From: an uncultured Porphyromonadaceae bacterium
Lineage (GTDB): Bacteria > Bacteroidota > Bacteroidia > Bacteroidales > Muribaculaceae
DNA length: 22,505 nt
Reading direction: 5' to 3'
Assembly: GCA_902475285.1 (NCBI GenBank)
Contig: CABRZA010000018.1
Coordinates: 1-22,505, forward strand
Of this stretch, positions 1 to 7,637 are shown one piece after another. The position numbers and the translations under genes were made by a program. Numbering within the stretch: position 1 is the first letter of the stretch; each line of letters opens with the position of its first letter. The notes beneath the pieces were generated by a model. That model was not told where the DNA came from. It made no database searches and worked only from the letters and a program-made list of their open reading frames with translations.

Positions 1-1
1 G

Positions 2-3000
2 ATTCGTGTACCGCAGATTCAAATTTCGCTTACGGTAAGCCAGAAGTTCTTCAACTACGACAACAAATATGAGATTGTAGTGTCGATAGCCGTGAACAAG
101 GACAGCGAGCATCCGAATCCGTATCCCTATGTGGACTATCACTCGAAGGTTTACAGCATAGGCGGCGAGAAGGATGGCGACGGCAACGATGTGTCGCTGA
201 TGGAGTTCTCGGGCTACGAGGTTGCCTCCATCAACGGCACCACGAGCCCGTGGAACGAGAACTACTACTACACATTCCTTACCGAAGAGGGCAATATCGA
301 CGCAGAGACTCTGGTTGAGTTCGCCAACTCGTGCAAAAACGTGCTGACAACCTACAAGCGGGCGTCGTATGCCGGAGGCCCGAGTGTAATCAACCAGACC
401 AAGATCCCGCTCAACAATCTTCCCGGCGACCAGCAGACCACGGCCTTCTTCTGGCCCTACATGCATGGAGACAAGCCGATGTTCGCGCTGTCGTACTACG
501 AGAAGCCATTCCTTGTCGACCCCGTGGGCCTTCCGGACGAGAACGGCAACTACAACGAGGATGCCACCCCCGACAATCACCTCATCATCAAGACATTCTC
601 GGTAGGCGGTGATTCGTTTGTCGAGGAGTCGAGCACGGCTGTCCCCACCACACAGATTACGACAGGCGGAGCGTTCTACACCTATTACAGCGTCGGCGAA
701 CTCCGCTACACCGACGACATCGACTATACGGGCCAGATGGGCGGCAAGGCCGGCGAACCCACCTTCACGGTATGCCGCAACGCCATGGACCACAACGAGA
801 ACAGCACTTTGGCCTACATAGTGTACGACAAGGACGGCAATGCCCTGCGCACTATCGTGGAAGGTATTTCCGACGCCATTCTTCTCTCCGACGTGAAAGG
901 CTTCGAGCCACAGATGATGTGCGTCTATACCGGCGTGTCGGGCTATACCTTCGAGTTTGTCGACCTTTACTCGGGCTCGGCAGTGACGTCGGTTCCGCAG
1001 CAGCTCGGCGGCCAAAGCCTTACGGCAGCCGTCGACCGTGTGCCTTACGGCACATCGTACCGCTGGGTGTTCCAGCTCGGGGCAGCCGACACTGATACTG
1101 ACGGCAATACCTACCATCAGATGGGTTATGTGACTCCCGACGGAGAGCTTGAGCGCGTCGACCGCATCAACATCGGTCAGAACGTTGCCTACGCACAGGT
1201 ATTCACCACGCAGACCGCCCTGACGCCGTATGTATTCAACACCGACGACAAGGTGGAATACATGGTGCTGGTGAAGCGCTATCTCCGCAGCGGCTCGTCG
1301 CAGACCCGCGAGGAGTTCATGCTTGCCACAGCCGACGGCGACGTGCTGCTCCACAGTGTCCCCGATGAAACCTCCGGCCCTCTTTATTCGGTAAATCTCA
1401 TCAACCTCGAAGGCCAGCGGGTGCTCTGCGTGATGTTCAACAAGGACAGCAAAATTACCCAGCATTTCTATGAGCTCCCCCTGAGCAAGTTTGCCAAGGG
1501 CGGCGACGGCAGCGCCGCCAACCCTTACCTGATATCGACCGTAGCCGATCTACAGCAGATGCAAAGCTCCCCCGCGTCGCACTTCAAACTGGTGTGCGAC
1601 ATCGACGCAACGGGCTTCGTCTTCGCTCCGATAACGGGTCAGTTCACCGGTCAGCTCGACGGTGGCGGTCACACTGTAAATGGCCTCACTATCGACGCCA
1701 CGGGCACCGAAGCCGGCATATTCACCTACATGCACTCGGGTGCCGCGGTTAAAGACATCAACTTCCGCGATGCCGTGATTTATCTCAACGACAAGATTTC
1801 ACGCGGCGGCCTCATTGCCGCCAATACGGCAGCTGCGACCTACGAGAATATCCACGTATACGGTCTTACAGTCGACCATTCCACAGTAGAGGCCGAATTC
1901 GGCGGTCTCTTCGGCCGCGTTACGGGCACCACCGCGATTACGGCATGCTCGGTTTCCAACGGCAACATCAATCTGCCGGCGTCCGAAGTCGGCGGCATCC
2001 TATGCGCCGCCGCCACCGGCTCAAAGGTGAAAGGATGCTCCTTTGTGGGCACCATCGTCGGCGGCAGCCCCGTGGGCGGCATCCTGTCGTACACTATGAC
2101 CGGCGACGAGGAAATCACCGACTGCCACGTCGACGCCAAACTCACGGCACTCAATACCGTGGGCGGCATCATCGGCTCCGACAAGCGTTCGATCGTAGAG
2201 CGCTGCTATGTGGAAGGTGAAATCGAGGCCACCGACGGAGGCCGCTTCAGCAGAGGCCCGAAAGCCGGCGGCATCGTGGGCGAACTCATGGCCAACTACG
2301 ACGGCCAAAGCAATGCCATGAGCATCAAGAACTGCTATGTGGCGCTCGCCTCGCTGAAAGGCTTCGAGACTGCCGGTACTCCCGAATATGCCCAGAAGTA
2401 CACCACAATCCACCGTATCGCCGGCTGGACATCGTACAACGAAGAACCCGAAGCCGCCGGCTACGACGACCAGGGCAATCCCATCTACGAACCGGGAGCC
2501 GCCGGCGCCGTAGAGACAGGCTTTGAAGGCAACTATGCCATCGCATCTCTGGCAGCCTTCTCGGAAAACACCGGCGCCGGTACCACCGAGGGCGAAACGA
2601 TAGCCGAGGATGCCGTCGACAGCGACTTCTTCACAGCCCGTGGCTTCAAGTTCGGAAACGACATCGACAATCCCTGGAACGCTGTGCCTGCGTGGGATCC
2701 GAGCCTCTATCACGAAATCCAGGCTTATGCCGTGACGCCCGACATAAGCACCGAAGAGGGTCTCACCTTCACCAACACCATCGTCTTCATCAGCCGCGAG
2801 ACCATCGACTCCGAGGCTCTTGTCGGAGGTTTCACCTGCGAGAGCACCGACGAAGAAGTAGCCATGCCCACAGGCAATGGTTCGGTTGAAGGCAACGCGC
2901 TCACACTTGAATTTGCTTCGTCGAAAGTCGGCACGGCAGTTGTTACGGTCAGCTACGCCGGCATGTCGGCCAGCTTCAACGTCGACGCCAAAATGAGCGG

Positions 3001-3217
3001 TATCGAAGATACTGTAGTATCTACCTCGGGCATTACTTACGACGGCCGCACGCTGCGTGCCGAAGGCTCGGCCATCACTCTCTACACCGTGAGCGGTGTT
3101 GCCGTAGCCCGGGGCTCCGATGCAGTAGGCACCGAAAGCCTTGCCGCCGGCGTATATATCGCCCGCGCCATTGCAGCCGACGGCAGCGCCTCGACAATAA
3201 AGATTGCAGTAAAGTAA
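2..3217 (+). CDS. Large secreted repeat protein with GLUG-like repeats and type-IX-like C-terminal domain, 5' end missing
   Basis: The reading frame is open to the first base of the window, so the true N-terminus and any signal peptide lie outside it; the first in-frame start codon, a GTG at 80, is internal. About 1071 residues are visible. Nucleotides 2-1490 encode a beta-rich region I cannot assign. At about 1499-1730 comes a GGDGSAANPYLI entry motif and an LDGGGHTVNGLTI segment, as seen before GLUG repeats in Bacteroidota surface proteins. From about 1800 to 2230 there are GLUG-like repeats (GGLIAAN, GGLFGRV, GGILCAA, GGILSYT, GGIIGSD). About 2720-2990 looks like an Ig-like module, and 3000-3217 resembles a type A type-IX-secretion sorting domain (ITLYTVSGVAVARG, then LAAGVYIARA, ending TIKIAVK). 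I infer a surface or secreted protein; no catalytic motif such as HExxH is visible. Whether the host has the type IX machinery cannot be seen here. Confidence 0.85.
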   Translation: MRVPQIQISLTVSQKFFNYDNKYEIVVSIAVNKDSEHPNPYPYVDYHSKVYSIGGEKDGDGNDVSLMEFSGYEVASINGTTSPWNENYYYTFLTEEGNIDAETLVEFANSCKNVLTTYKRASYAGGPSVINQTKIPLNNLPGDQQTTAFFWPYMHGDKPMFALSYYEKPFLVDPVGLPDENGNYNEDATPDNHLIIKTFSVGGDSFVEESSTAVPTTQITTGGAFYTYYSVGELRYTDDIDYTGQMGGKAGEPTFTVCRNAMDHNENSTLAYIVYDKDGNALRTIVEGISDAILLSDVKGFEPQMMCVYTGVSGYTFEFVDLYSGSAVTSVPQQLGGQSLTAAVDRVPYGTSYRWVFQLGAADTDTDGNTYHQMGYVTPDGELERVDRINIGQNVAYAQVFTTQTALTPYVFNTDDKVEYMVLVKRYLRSGSSQTREEFMLATADGDVLLHSVPDETSGPLYSVNLINLEGQRVLCVMFNKDSKITQHFYELPLSKFAKGGDGSAANPYLISTVADLQQMQSSPASHFKLVCDIDATGFVFAPITGQFTGQLDGGGHTVNGLTIDATGTEAGIFTYMHSGAAVKDINFRDAVIYLNDKISRGGLIAANTAAATYENIHVYGLTVDHSTVEAEFGGLFGRVTGTTAITACSVSNGNINLPASEVGGILCAAATGSKVKGCSFVGTIVGGSPVGGILSYTMTGDEEITDCHVDAKLTALNTVGGIIGSDKRSIVERCYVEGEIEATDGGRFSRGPKAGGIVGELMANYDGQSNAMSIKNCYVALASLKGFETAGTPEYAQKYTTIHRIAGWTSYNEEPEAAGYDDQGNPIYEPGAAGAVETGFEGNYAIASLAAFSENTGAGTTEGETIAEDAVDSDFFTARGFKFGNDIDNPWNAVPAWDPSLYHEIQAYAVTPDISTEEGLTFTNTIVFISRETIDSEALVGGFTCESTDEEVAMPTGNGSVEGNALTLEFASSKVGTAVVTVSYAGMSASFNVDAKMSGIEDTVVSTSGITYDGRTLRAEGSAITLYTVSGVAVARGSDAVGTESLAAGVYIARAIAADGSASTIKIAVK

Positions 3218-3247
3218 CTTCAATTATATTACACTTAGCAATGATGA

Positions 3248-3335
3248 CGCGGCATACTCCTCACAGCGTTTCATGACTCCTGCTGCCGGCAGGCATTGTT
3301 TGCCGGCCGGCAGAGGGAGCACGAAGCGTGCCGCG
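3248..3335 (+). ncRNA. Candidate structured RNA or structured 3' UTR
   Basis: An outer stem pairs CGCGGCA (3248-3254) with TGCCGCG (3329-3335). Inside it CTCC (3277-3280) pairs with GGAG (3316-3319), and CTGCCGGC (3283-3290) pairs with GCCGGCAG (3306-3313). A slipped alternative CCGGCA/TGCCGG is also possible at 3286-3306. The nested arrangement with asymmetric internal loops looks more like a folded RNA than like chance. It could be the 3' UTR of the upstream gene or part of a separate RNA of about 260 nt ending at the 3477-3505 terminator. A weak promoter-like TACACTTA lies near 3230. It matches no RNA family I can name. Confidence 0.35.
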
Positions 3336-3476
3336 AATTTAACTTTAAGGAACGCTCGCCCGCCGAGGGTATGCTTCTCCATATATTGGGACGAAGCCTT
3401 GAACAACATCGAGGCTCGAATGGAATAGAGAAACAAAAAAACGAGATTAAGGTTAAAGAAAATCATTACGGAGAAA

Positions 3477-3505
3477 GGCTGTGCCGGGATTGGCACGGCC
3501 TTTTT
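3477..3505 (+). terminator. Rho-independent terminator, plus strand
   Basis: A 9-bp stem GGCTGTGCC (3477-3485) / GGCACGGCC (3492-3500) with one G-T pair and a 6-nt loop is followed directly by TTTTT (3501-3505). It ends the transcript of the large secreted protein or of a separate RNA starting after 3217. Confidence 0.85.
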
Positions 3506-3553
3506 ATAATGGGAATTGCAGAATGTGAATTGGAATTGAAGACAAGGGTGACA

Positions 3554-3591
3554 TAAAAAGCCCCTGCCGCAATCTGATATCGGGCAGGGAC
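3554..3591 (-). terminator. Rho-independent terminator after the GNAT gene
   Basis: Read on the minus strand, GTCCCTGCC (3591-3583) pairs with GGCAGGGGC (3568-3560) through nine base pairs including one G-T, with a 14-nt loop. A TTTTT run follows (3559-3555). It lies 18 nt after the GNAT stop and closes the lrp-GH13-pseudokinase-GNAT unit. Confidence 0.85.
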
Positions 3592-3609
3592 AAAATAGGT
3601 CGACGATAA

Positions 3610-4740
3610 TTACAGAGCCTTCTTCCAGGCGCGGCGACGGCGATGAAGCCTACGCTCGAAGTATTCCCACTGTTTCTGCACGTTGGCGTTGCCTTCGAGC
3701 TCCACGTTGCTCTCGGCAAATTTGTAGCCGTTGGCGATATAGCGGGGAATAAGGTCGCTGAACAGCAGGGCGTTGACGCCCTTGCTCTGGTATTCGGGCT
3801 TTACGGCCACCAGAAGTAGGTCGACAACGTCGGAGTGACCATTGATGGCACGCAGGAGGTGATACCAGCCGAAGGGGAAGAGGCGTCCGCGCGATTTTTG
3901 CAGAGCCTTCGACATCGAGGGCATCGATATGCCCAAAGCTACAAGGCGCTCGTCGGAGTCGACGATGAGCGTTACGTCGTCGAGGCGAAGCACACCGAGG
4001 TAGATGTTGATGTAGTGCTCAATCTGACGGTCGGTGAGGGGCACGAAGCCGTAGAGGTCGGCGTATGCCTCGTTGACGAGGTCGAAGATTGCTCGGCCGT
4101 ACTGCTCCTTGATTTTTTTCTTGGACGTGAATTTCTTGACTTTGAGGCCGAATTTGCGGGCCACGATGTCGGAGATGCGCTGGTGCTTCTCGGGGATACC
4201 TTCCGGAACGGTGATGCGGTATTCAACCCACTCGGCGTCTTTATCGAAGCCCATGCGCTCCATGTGGCTGACGTAGTAGGGGTAGTTGTATATAGTGGCC
4301 ATCGTTCCTATCTGGTCGTAGCCTTCGGTGAGCATGCCCTCGGGGTCGAGATCGGTGAAACCGAGGGGCCCCACCATCTCGGTCATGCCCCTTTCGCGTC
4401 CCCATGCGGCCACGGCATCGAAAAGACCGTCGACGACTTCTTCGTCGTCGATGAAATCCATGAAACCGAAACGCACCTGGCGCTCTCCTGTTTTTTCGTT
4501 TGCGGCGCGGTTGATTATTGCTGTTATGGCGCCCACGGGCTCGCCGTTGCGGAAAGCCATGAACGACTGCGCCTCGCAAAAGTCGTAGGCCGGATTTCCT
4601 TCGGGGCGCAGCGTGTCGATTTGGTCGGTTATAAGCGGCGGCACATAGCAGTCGTTGCCGCGGTAAAGGTCGATGCCGAACTGCACGTATTGGAGCAGCT
4701 GGTCTTTGTCGGTTGCTATAGGATGAACGAATACAGACAT
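3610..4740 (-). CDS. GNAT-fold N-acetyltransferase-like protein
   Basis: This 376-residue protein carries a GNAT motif A near residues 308-326 (LLLVAVKPEYQSKGVNALL), the acyl-CoA pyrophosphate loop pattern Q-x-x-G. Its C-terminus has a conserved-looking stretch (ESNVELEGNANVQKQW, then a run of arginines). The length and the N-terminal part (GNDCYVPPLITDQ, then FGFMDFIDDEEVVDGLFDAV) fit a family of uncharacterised bacterial GNAT proteins that includes YghO-like members. The substrate is unknown. The start overlaps the last 25 nt of the pseudokinase gene, so the two are probably translationally coupled. It is the last gene of the lrp unit, with a terminator 18 nt downstream. Family assignment is firm; any statement on substrate would be a guess. 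Confidence 0.85.
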   Translation of the reverse strand: MSVFVHPIATDKDQLLQYVQFGIDLYRGNDCYVPPLITDQIDTLRPEGNPAYDFCEAQSFMAFRNGEPVGAITAIINRAANEKTGERQVRFGFMDFIDDEEVVDGLFDAVAAWGRERGMTEMVGPLGFTDLDPEGMLTEGYDQIGTMATIYNYPYYVSHMERMGFDKDAEWVEYRITVPEGIPEKHQRISDIVARKFGLKVKKFTSKKKIKEQYGRAIFDLVNEAYADLYGFVPLTDRQIEHYINIYLGVLRLDDVTLIVDSDERLVALGISMPSMSKALQKSRGRLFPFGWYHLLRAINGHSDVVDLLLVAVKPEYQSKGVNALLFSDLIPRYIANGYKFAESNVELEGNANVQKQWEYFERRLHRRRRAWKKAL

Positions 4741-5528
4741 TTTATGGTCGTGTTGACTTTATGCAAAGCTGTTGGTTCCGGTGGGTCGGGGCGATAGGGC
4801 GACATGAGCCAAACCACCAGGAGCACCATCAGGAGGAGGAATATGAGGATAATCAGTGCGGGCACCGACGAACGGCGGTTTTCGAGGGCCAGATGCACGG
4901 CCTGCACGTTGGTGAAGCGGCGCTTGGGGTCGGTGTCGGAGCACCGGCGCGCCACGCGGCGCAGTACTGGGTCGGTCGACTTGGCGGCATCGAGGGCTTC
5001 GGTGAGCACCAGGCCGTAGTTGTAGATGTCGTCGGCCACGCTCTGGTGAGAGAGGCGCGGACGCTGCTCGTAGCCCACGTCGATGAGCTTGAGGTTGCCG
5101 ATGTTTTCGGTGAATATGATGTTGTCGGGAGTGAGCGGAGGGTGCACGATGTGCTTGCTCTGAATGTATTCGAGAGCGTTGAGGAGCTGGTGGCGGAGCT
5201 GCTCTATGACTTGCGGCGTGACTTTCCCAGTGTCGATGAGCTTGCGGAGGCTGTCGCCGTAAACATCGTCGGTCACTATACAGCGTCCTATACCGGGAAT
5301 TTCCTCGAAGTCGTTGATCATCACGATGTTCGGATGTGCGAGACTATAACGCACGTCGAACTCCTGCTCTATCATGGCCTGATAGCGCGGGTCGGAGGCG
5401 TACTCGGGGCGCAGGGTCTTTATCATCACCCACTTGCCGAATTTCTTGGCTGTGTAGATGTGATAGAACTCCTCGTCCCATTCTGGGAGATGCTCAATCT
5501 CGGTCCAGCGGCTGTCGGTGTCGGCCAT
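4716..5528 (-). CDS. Membrane-anchored protein-kinase-fold protein, probable pseudokinase
   Basis: This 270-residue protein has a Ser/Thr-kinase-like fold. An ATP-site lysine is present at K37 (VMIK), candidate helix C glutamates at E54 or E56, a subdomain IX-like ADDIYNYG near 166-172, and an arginine-rich C-lobe end. The catalytic loop is altered: where active kinases have HRDLKPEN it reads HPPLTPDN (129-136), so the catalytic Asp is Pro131 while Asn136 is kept. The metal-binding DFG is DVG (150-152). No glycine-rich loop is obvious. A strongly hydrophobic segment at 224-242 should anchor the C-terminus, leaving the kinase fold in the cytoplasm. It starts 13 nt after the GH13 stop and overlaps the GNAT start by 25 nt. 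I infer a scaffolding or nucleotide-sensing role rather than phosphorylation; an atypical active kinase remains possible. Confidence 0.8.
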   Translation of the reverse strand: MADTDSRWTEIEHLPEWDEEFYHIYTAKKFGKWVMIKTLRPEYASDPRYQAMIEQEFDVRYSLAHPNIVMINDFEEIPGIGRCIVTDDVYGDSLRKLIDTGKVTPQVIEQLRHQLLNALEYIQSKHIVHPPLTPDNIIFTENIGNLKLIDVGYEQRPRLSHQSVADDIYNYGLVLTEALDAAKSTDPVLRRVARRCSDTDPKRRFTNVQAVHLALENRRSSVPALIILIFLLLMVLLVVWLMSPYRPDPPEPTALHKVNTTIKCLYSFIL

Positions 5529-5541
5529 AGCGTTCGGTGTA

Positions 5542-6945
5542 TCAGTCGATGTCGTAGGTTACCACGATGTATTCACCGGGAGCGAGCTGCGCGGGCGCGG
5601 CGGTCACGGCCTCGCCGGTGATGGCATTGACGGCATTCTTGAAGTCGGGCTTGCATTTGGAGCATAGCTCGAGGAGCGCTGCGGCCGTGCCGAGGTTGGC
5701 GGCTACAAAAGTGCCTTTGCCGCCGAGCTCACGCTTGAAGGCGGTGAGGTCGGCATTGCCGGTTTTGATAAAGTGCATCTTGCCGCCTTTCTCGCCGGCA
5801 GCAAGTTCGGGACGCGAGTGTTTGAGGACATTGAGCGTCTGATAGAAGGCGAAATAATCGTTGCGGGGCTCCCATGCGGGGGGCGTGTCCTTGACGAAAA
5901 ATTCCAAAGCGCGGTCGAGACCGGCTTCCTGGCCGGTGTATATCAGAGGCATGCCGGGAAGGGTGTAGCTCAGCACGGCGAAGGCCGGAGCGAACTTGCC
6001 CAGGCGCTCGAACTCGGTGCCTTCCCACGAATTGAGGTCGTGGTTGGAGGTCATGTTCATCATGTAGCTGTCCACGGGGTATGTGGCTGCCTGCTGTTGC
6101 AGAAGGGAGTCGATGTCGGCGGCATGGCGCTCAGGATAATCGGGCTTCTTGTCGCCGAAGCTATACTGCCCTGCCGTGTTGGCTATGTGGCTGAAAAGGT
6201 CCTTCATGGGCCAGTTGTAGTCCATGTCGAAGGCGTGCTCCACGAGCTCGGGCTCGGTGGCCTCGGCAAGCATGAACACCGGGCGGCCGGCGGCAGCGTC
6301 GAGCGCGTGGCGCGCTTCGTTCCAAAAATCTACGGGCACGCGGCCTGCCACGTCGCAGCGGAAGCCGTCGATACCGGCTTCACGAAGCCAGAAGCTGAGG
6401 GCGTCGATCATGGCGCGACGCATCTCGGGATTCGAGTAATCGAGCTGGTATACGTCCGTCCAGTCGAACGGACCGTACATTTTACCCTCCTCATTGAGTG
6501 CGAAGAAATCGGGGTGTTCCTTCACCCAGGGGTTGTCGCAGCCGGTGTGGTTGGGCACCCAGTCGATTATCACCTTCATGCCGGCGGCATGGGCGGCGTC
6601 GACCACGGCGCGGAAGTCGTCCATGGTACCGAATTCGGGGTTTACGCCCTTATAATCGGCCACGGCATAGTAGCTGCCGAGCTCGCCCTTGCGGTTGAGC
6701 TCCGATATGGGGTGTATGGGCATGAACCAGAGTATGTCCACGCCAAGCTCTTTGAGACGGGGGAGCTGTGCCTGAAAGGCCTTGAAAGTGCCTTCGGGGG
6801 TGTATTGACGGGTATTCACCTCGTAGATTACCGCGTTGCGGCTCCATTCGGGGTGCGGGAGAGAAGTATGTGCGGGCTGCTGTGCGGACGCGCCGGAAGC
6901 GAGTCCAAGGAAAGCGGCGAAAGCCGCCATAAGGCGTTTCAACAT
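5542..6945 (-). CDS. Secreted GH13 alpha-amylase family protein
   Basis: This 467-residue protein starts with a Sec signal peptide (MLKRLMAAFAAFLGLASGASA, likely cut after residue 21), so it acts outside the cytoplasm. The four GH13 regions are intact: DWVPNH (128-133), GFRCDVA with nucleophile D198, MLAEA with acid/base E228, and NHD (301-303). The C-terminal part from about 400 on looks like the usual small beta domain. By family it cleaves or rearranges alpha-1,4 or alpha-1,6 glucans; subfamily and exact substrate cannot be read from the motifs. Unlike a Sus-type locus there is no SusC/SusD pair next to it. It begins 18 nt after the lrp stop and lies in the same unit. An alternative start at Met6 would shorten the signal peptide but keep it functional. 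Confidence 0.92.
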   Translation of the reverse strand: MLKRLMAAFAAFLGLASGASAQQPAHTSLPHPEWSRNAVIYEVNTRQYTPEGTFKAFQAQLPRLKELGVDILWFMPIHPISELNRKGELGSYYAVADYKGVNPEFGTMDDFRAVVDAAHAAGMKVIIDWVPNHTGCDNPWVKEHPDFFALNEEGKMYGPFDWTDVYQLDYSNPEMRRAMIDALSFWLREAGIDGFRCDVAGRVPVDFWNEARHALDAAAGRPVFMLAEATEPELVEHAFDMDYNWPMKDLFSHIANTAGQYSFGDKKPDYPERHAADIDSLLQQQAATYPVDSYMMNMTSNHDLNSWEGTEFERLGKFAPAFAVLSYTLPGMPLIYTGQEAGLDRALEFFVKDTPPAWEPRNDYFAFYQTLNVLKHSRPELAAGEKGGKMHFIKTGNADLTAFKRELGGKGTFVAANLGTAAALLELCSKCKPDFKNAVNAITGEAVTAAPAQLAPGEYIVVTYDID

Positions 6946-6963
6946 GGCAAGAATCGGTAGGTG

Positions 6964-7452
6964 TTAAATTTTATCGTCTTCGTCGTCGGGGTCGAGCGAA
7001 ATGGGAATTCCGCGCGATATGGAATGGTCGAGGGAGATGAGAGTCTCGGTGCCGGTAACACCGGGTATGCGCTGTATTTTCTTGTTGAGCAGCTCCATGA
7101 GGTGTTCGTTGTCGCGGGCGAAAAGCTTCACGAGCATGGTATAGGGGCCGGTGGTGAAGTGACATTCCACAATTTCGGGAATCTTCTCGAGCTCGGGCAC
7201 GACGTCGAGATACATGGCACCGCGTTCGAGATTCACGCCGATATAGGTGCAGGTGGCGTAGCCGAGAACCTTGGGATTTACGTGATAGCCCGAGCCGGTG
7301 ATTATGTTGAGGTCTATCATGCGCTGGAGACGCTGGTGTATTGCCGCGCGCGACACCTTGCAGGCGATGGCTACATCTTTTGAGGGCACACGTGCGTTGC
7401 GCATGACTATATTGAGAATGCGACGGTCGAGAAGGTCGATTTTTTCTGTCAT
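6964..7452 (-). CDS. Lrp/AsnC-family transcription regulator
   Basis: This 162-residue protein has the usual Lrp/AsnC plan: an N-terminal winged helix-turn-helix (about residues 4-55, LLDRRILNIVMRNARVPSKD, then SRAAIHQRLQRM) and a C-terminal RAM ligand-binding domain (about 65-145, with FTTGPYTMLVKL at 99-110). The family works as dimers to octamers and often senses amino acids; the effector here is unknown. The tail (LDPDDEDDKI) is unusually acidic. It is the first gene of a four-gene unit and has a strong promoter whose spacer is an inverted repeat, which suggests autoregulation. Its job may be local control of the glycosidase and of the two genes after it. Confidence 0.93.
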   Translation of the reverse strand: MTEKIDLLDRRILNIVMRNARVPSKDVAIACKVSRAAIHQRLQRMIDLNIITGSGYHVNPKVLGYATCTYIGVNLERGAMYLDVVPELEKIPEIVECHFTTGPYTMLVKLFARDNEHLMELLNKKIQRIPGVTGTETLISLDHSISRGIPISLDPDDEDDKI

Positions 7453-7481
7453 ACCGGAGATGGTTTTATGTTTTTAGGCTA

Positions 7482-7513
7482 CAAAATTAGGCATAATTTG
7501 CAAAATGCCCAAA
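7482..7513 (-). promoter_or_regulatory. Bacteroidota-type promoter of the lrp-GH13 unit with inverted repeat in the spacer
   Basis: On the minus strand TTTG (7513-7510), a 20-bp spacer and TAATTTTG (7489-7482) match the Bacteroidota sigma consensus perfectly. The 20-bp spacer (7490-7509) is itself an inverted repeat with arms GGCAT and ATGCC around a TTTGCAAA core. Transcription should start near 7475, leaving a leader of about 20-25 nt. Confidence 0.8.
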
Positions 7514-7637
7514 AACTCGGGCAGAAAAGAATCAAAAAATCGCAAAATCGCTCCCACACCACACAAATTGCCACCGCCACGCCCGTTTTCAAACCATCCC
7601 AAGCCGCCCACACAGCCCGCTCAGCCTGCGGGAGATC

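Larger units (their letters stand above)
3218..3609. other. Convergent intergenic region with structured segment and two terminators
   Basis: This stretch of about 390 bases has no convincing gene. The short open frames in it have no recognisable sequence and overlap the hairpins. It holds a nested stem structure at 3248-3335, about 140 bases of A-rich unassigned sequence, a plus-strand terminator at 3477-3505 and a minus-strand terminator at 3554-3591. Its base composition is clearly more AT-rich than the flanking genes in its second half. Confidence 0.8.

Noticed and set aside
2021..3223. Long minus-strand frame of 400 codons opposite the secreted protein gene
   Set aside because: It mirrors the codon pattern of the plus-strand gene, has no recognisable motif, and the plus-strand protein has clear domains.
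3224..3556. Short frames of 86-90 codons on both strands in the convergent intergenic region
   Set aside because: They run through the stem structures and the terminator, have no recognisable protein features, and neither has a promoter consensus in front of it.
7453..7637. Small minus-strand frame after xseA as a possible xseB
   Set aside because: The frame starts with GTG and is rich in Trp, Cys and Phe, unlike the acidic helical XseB, and it runs across the lrp promoter.
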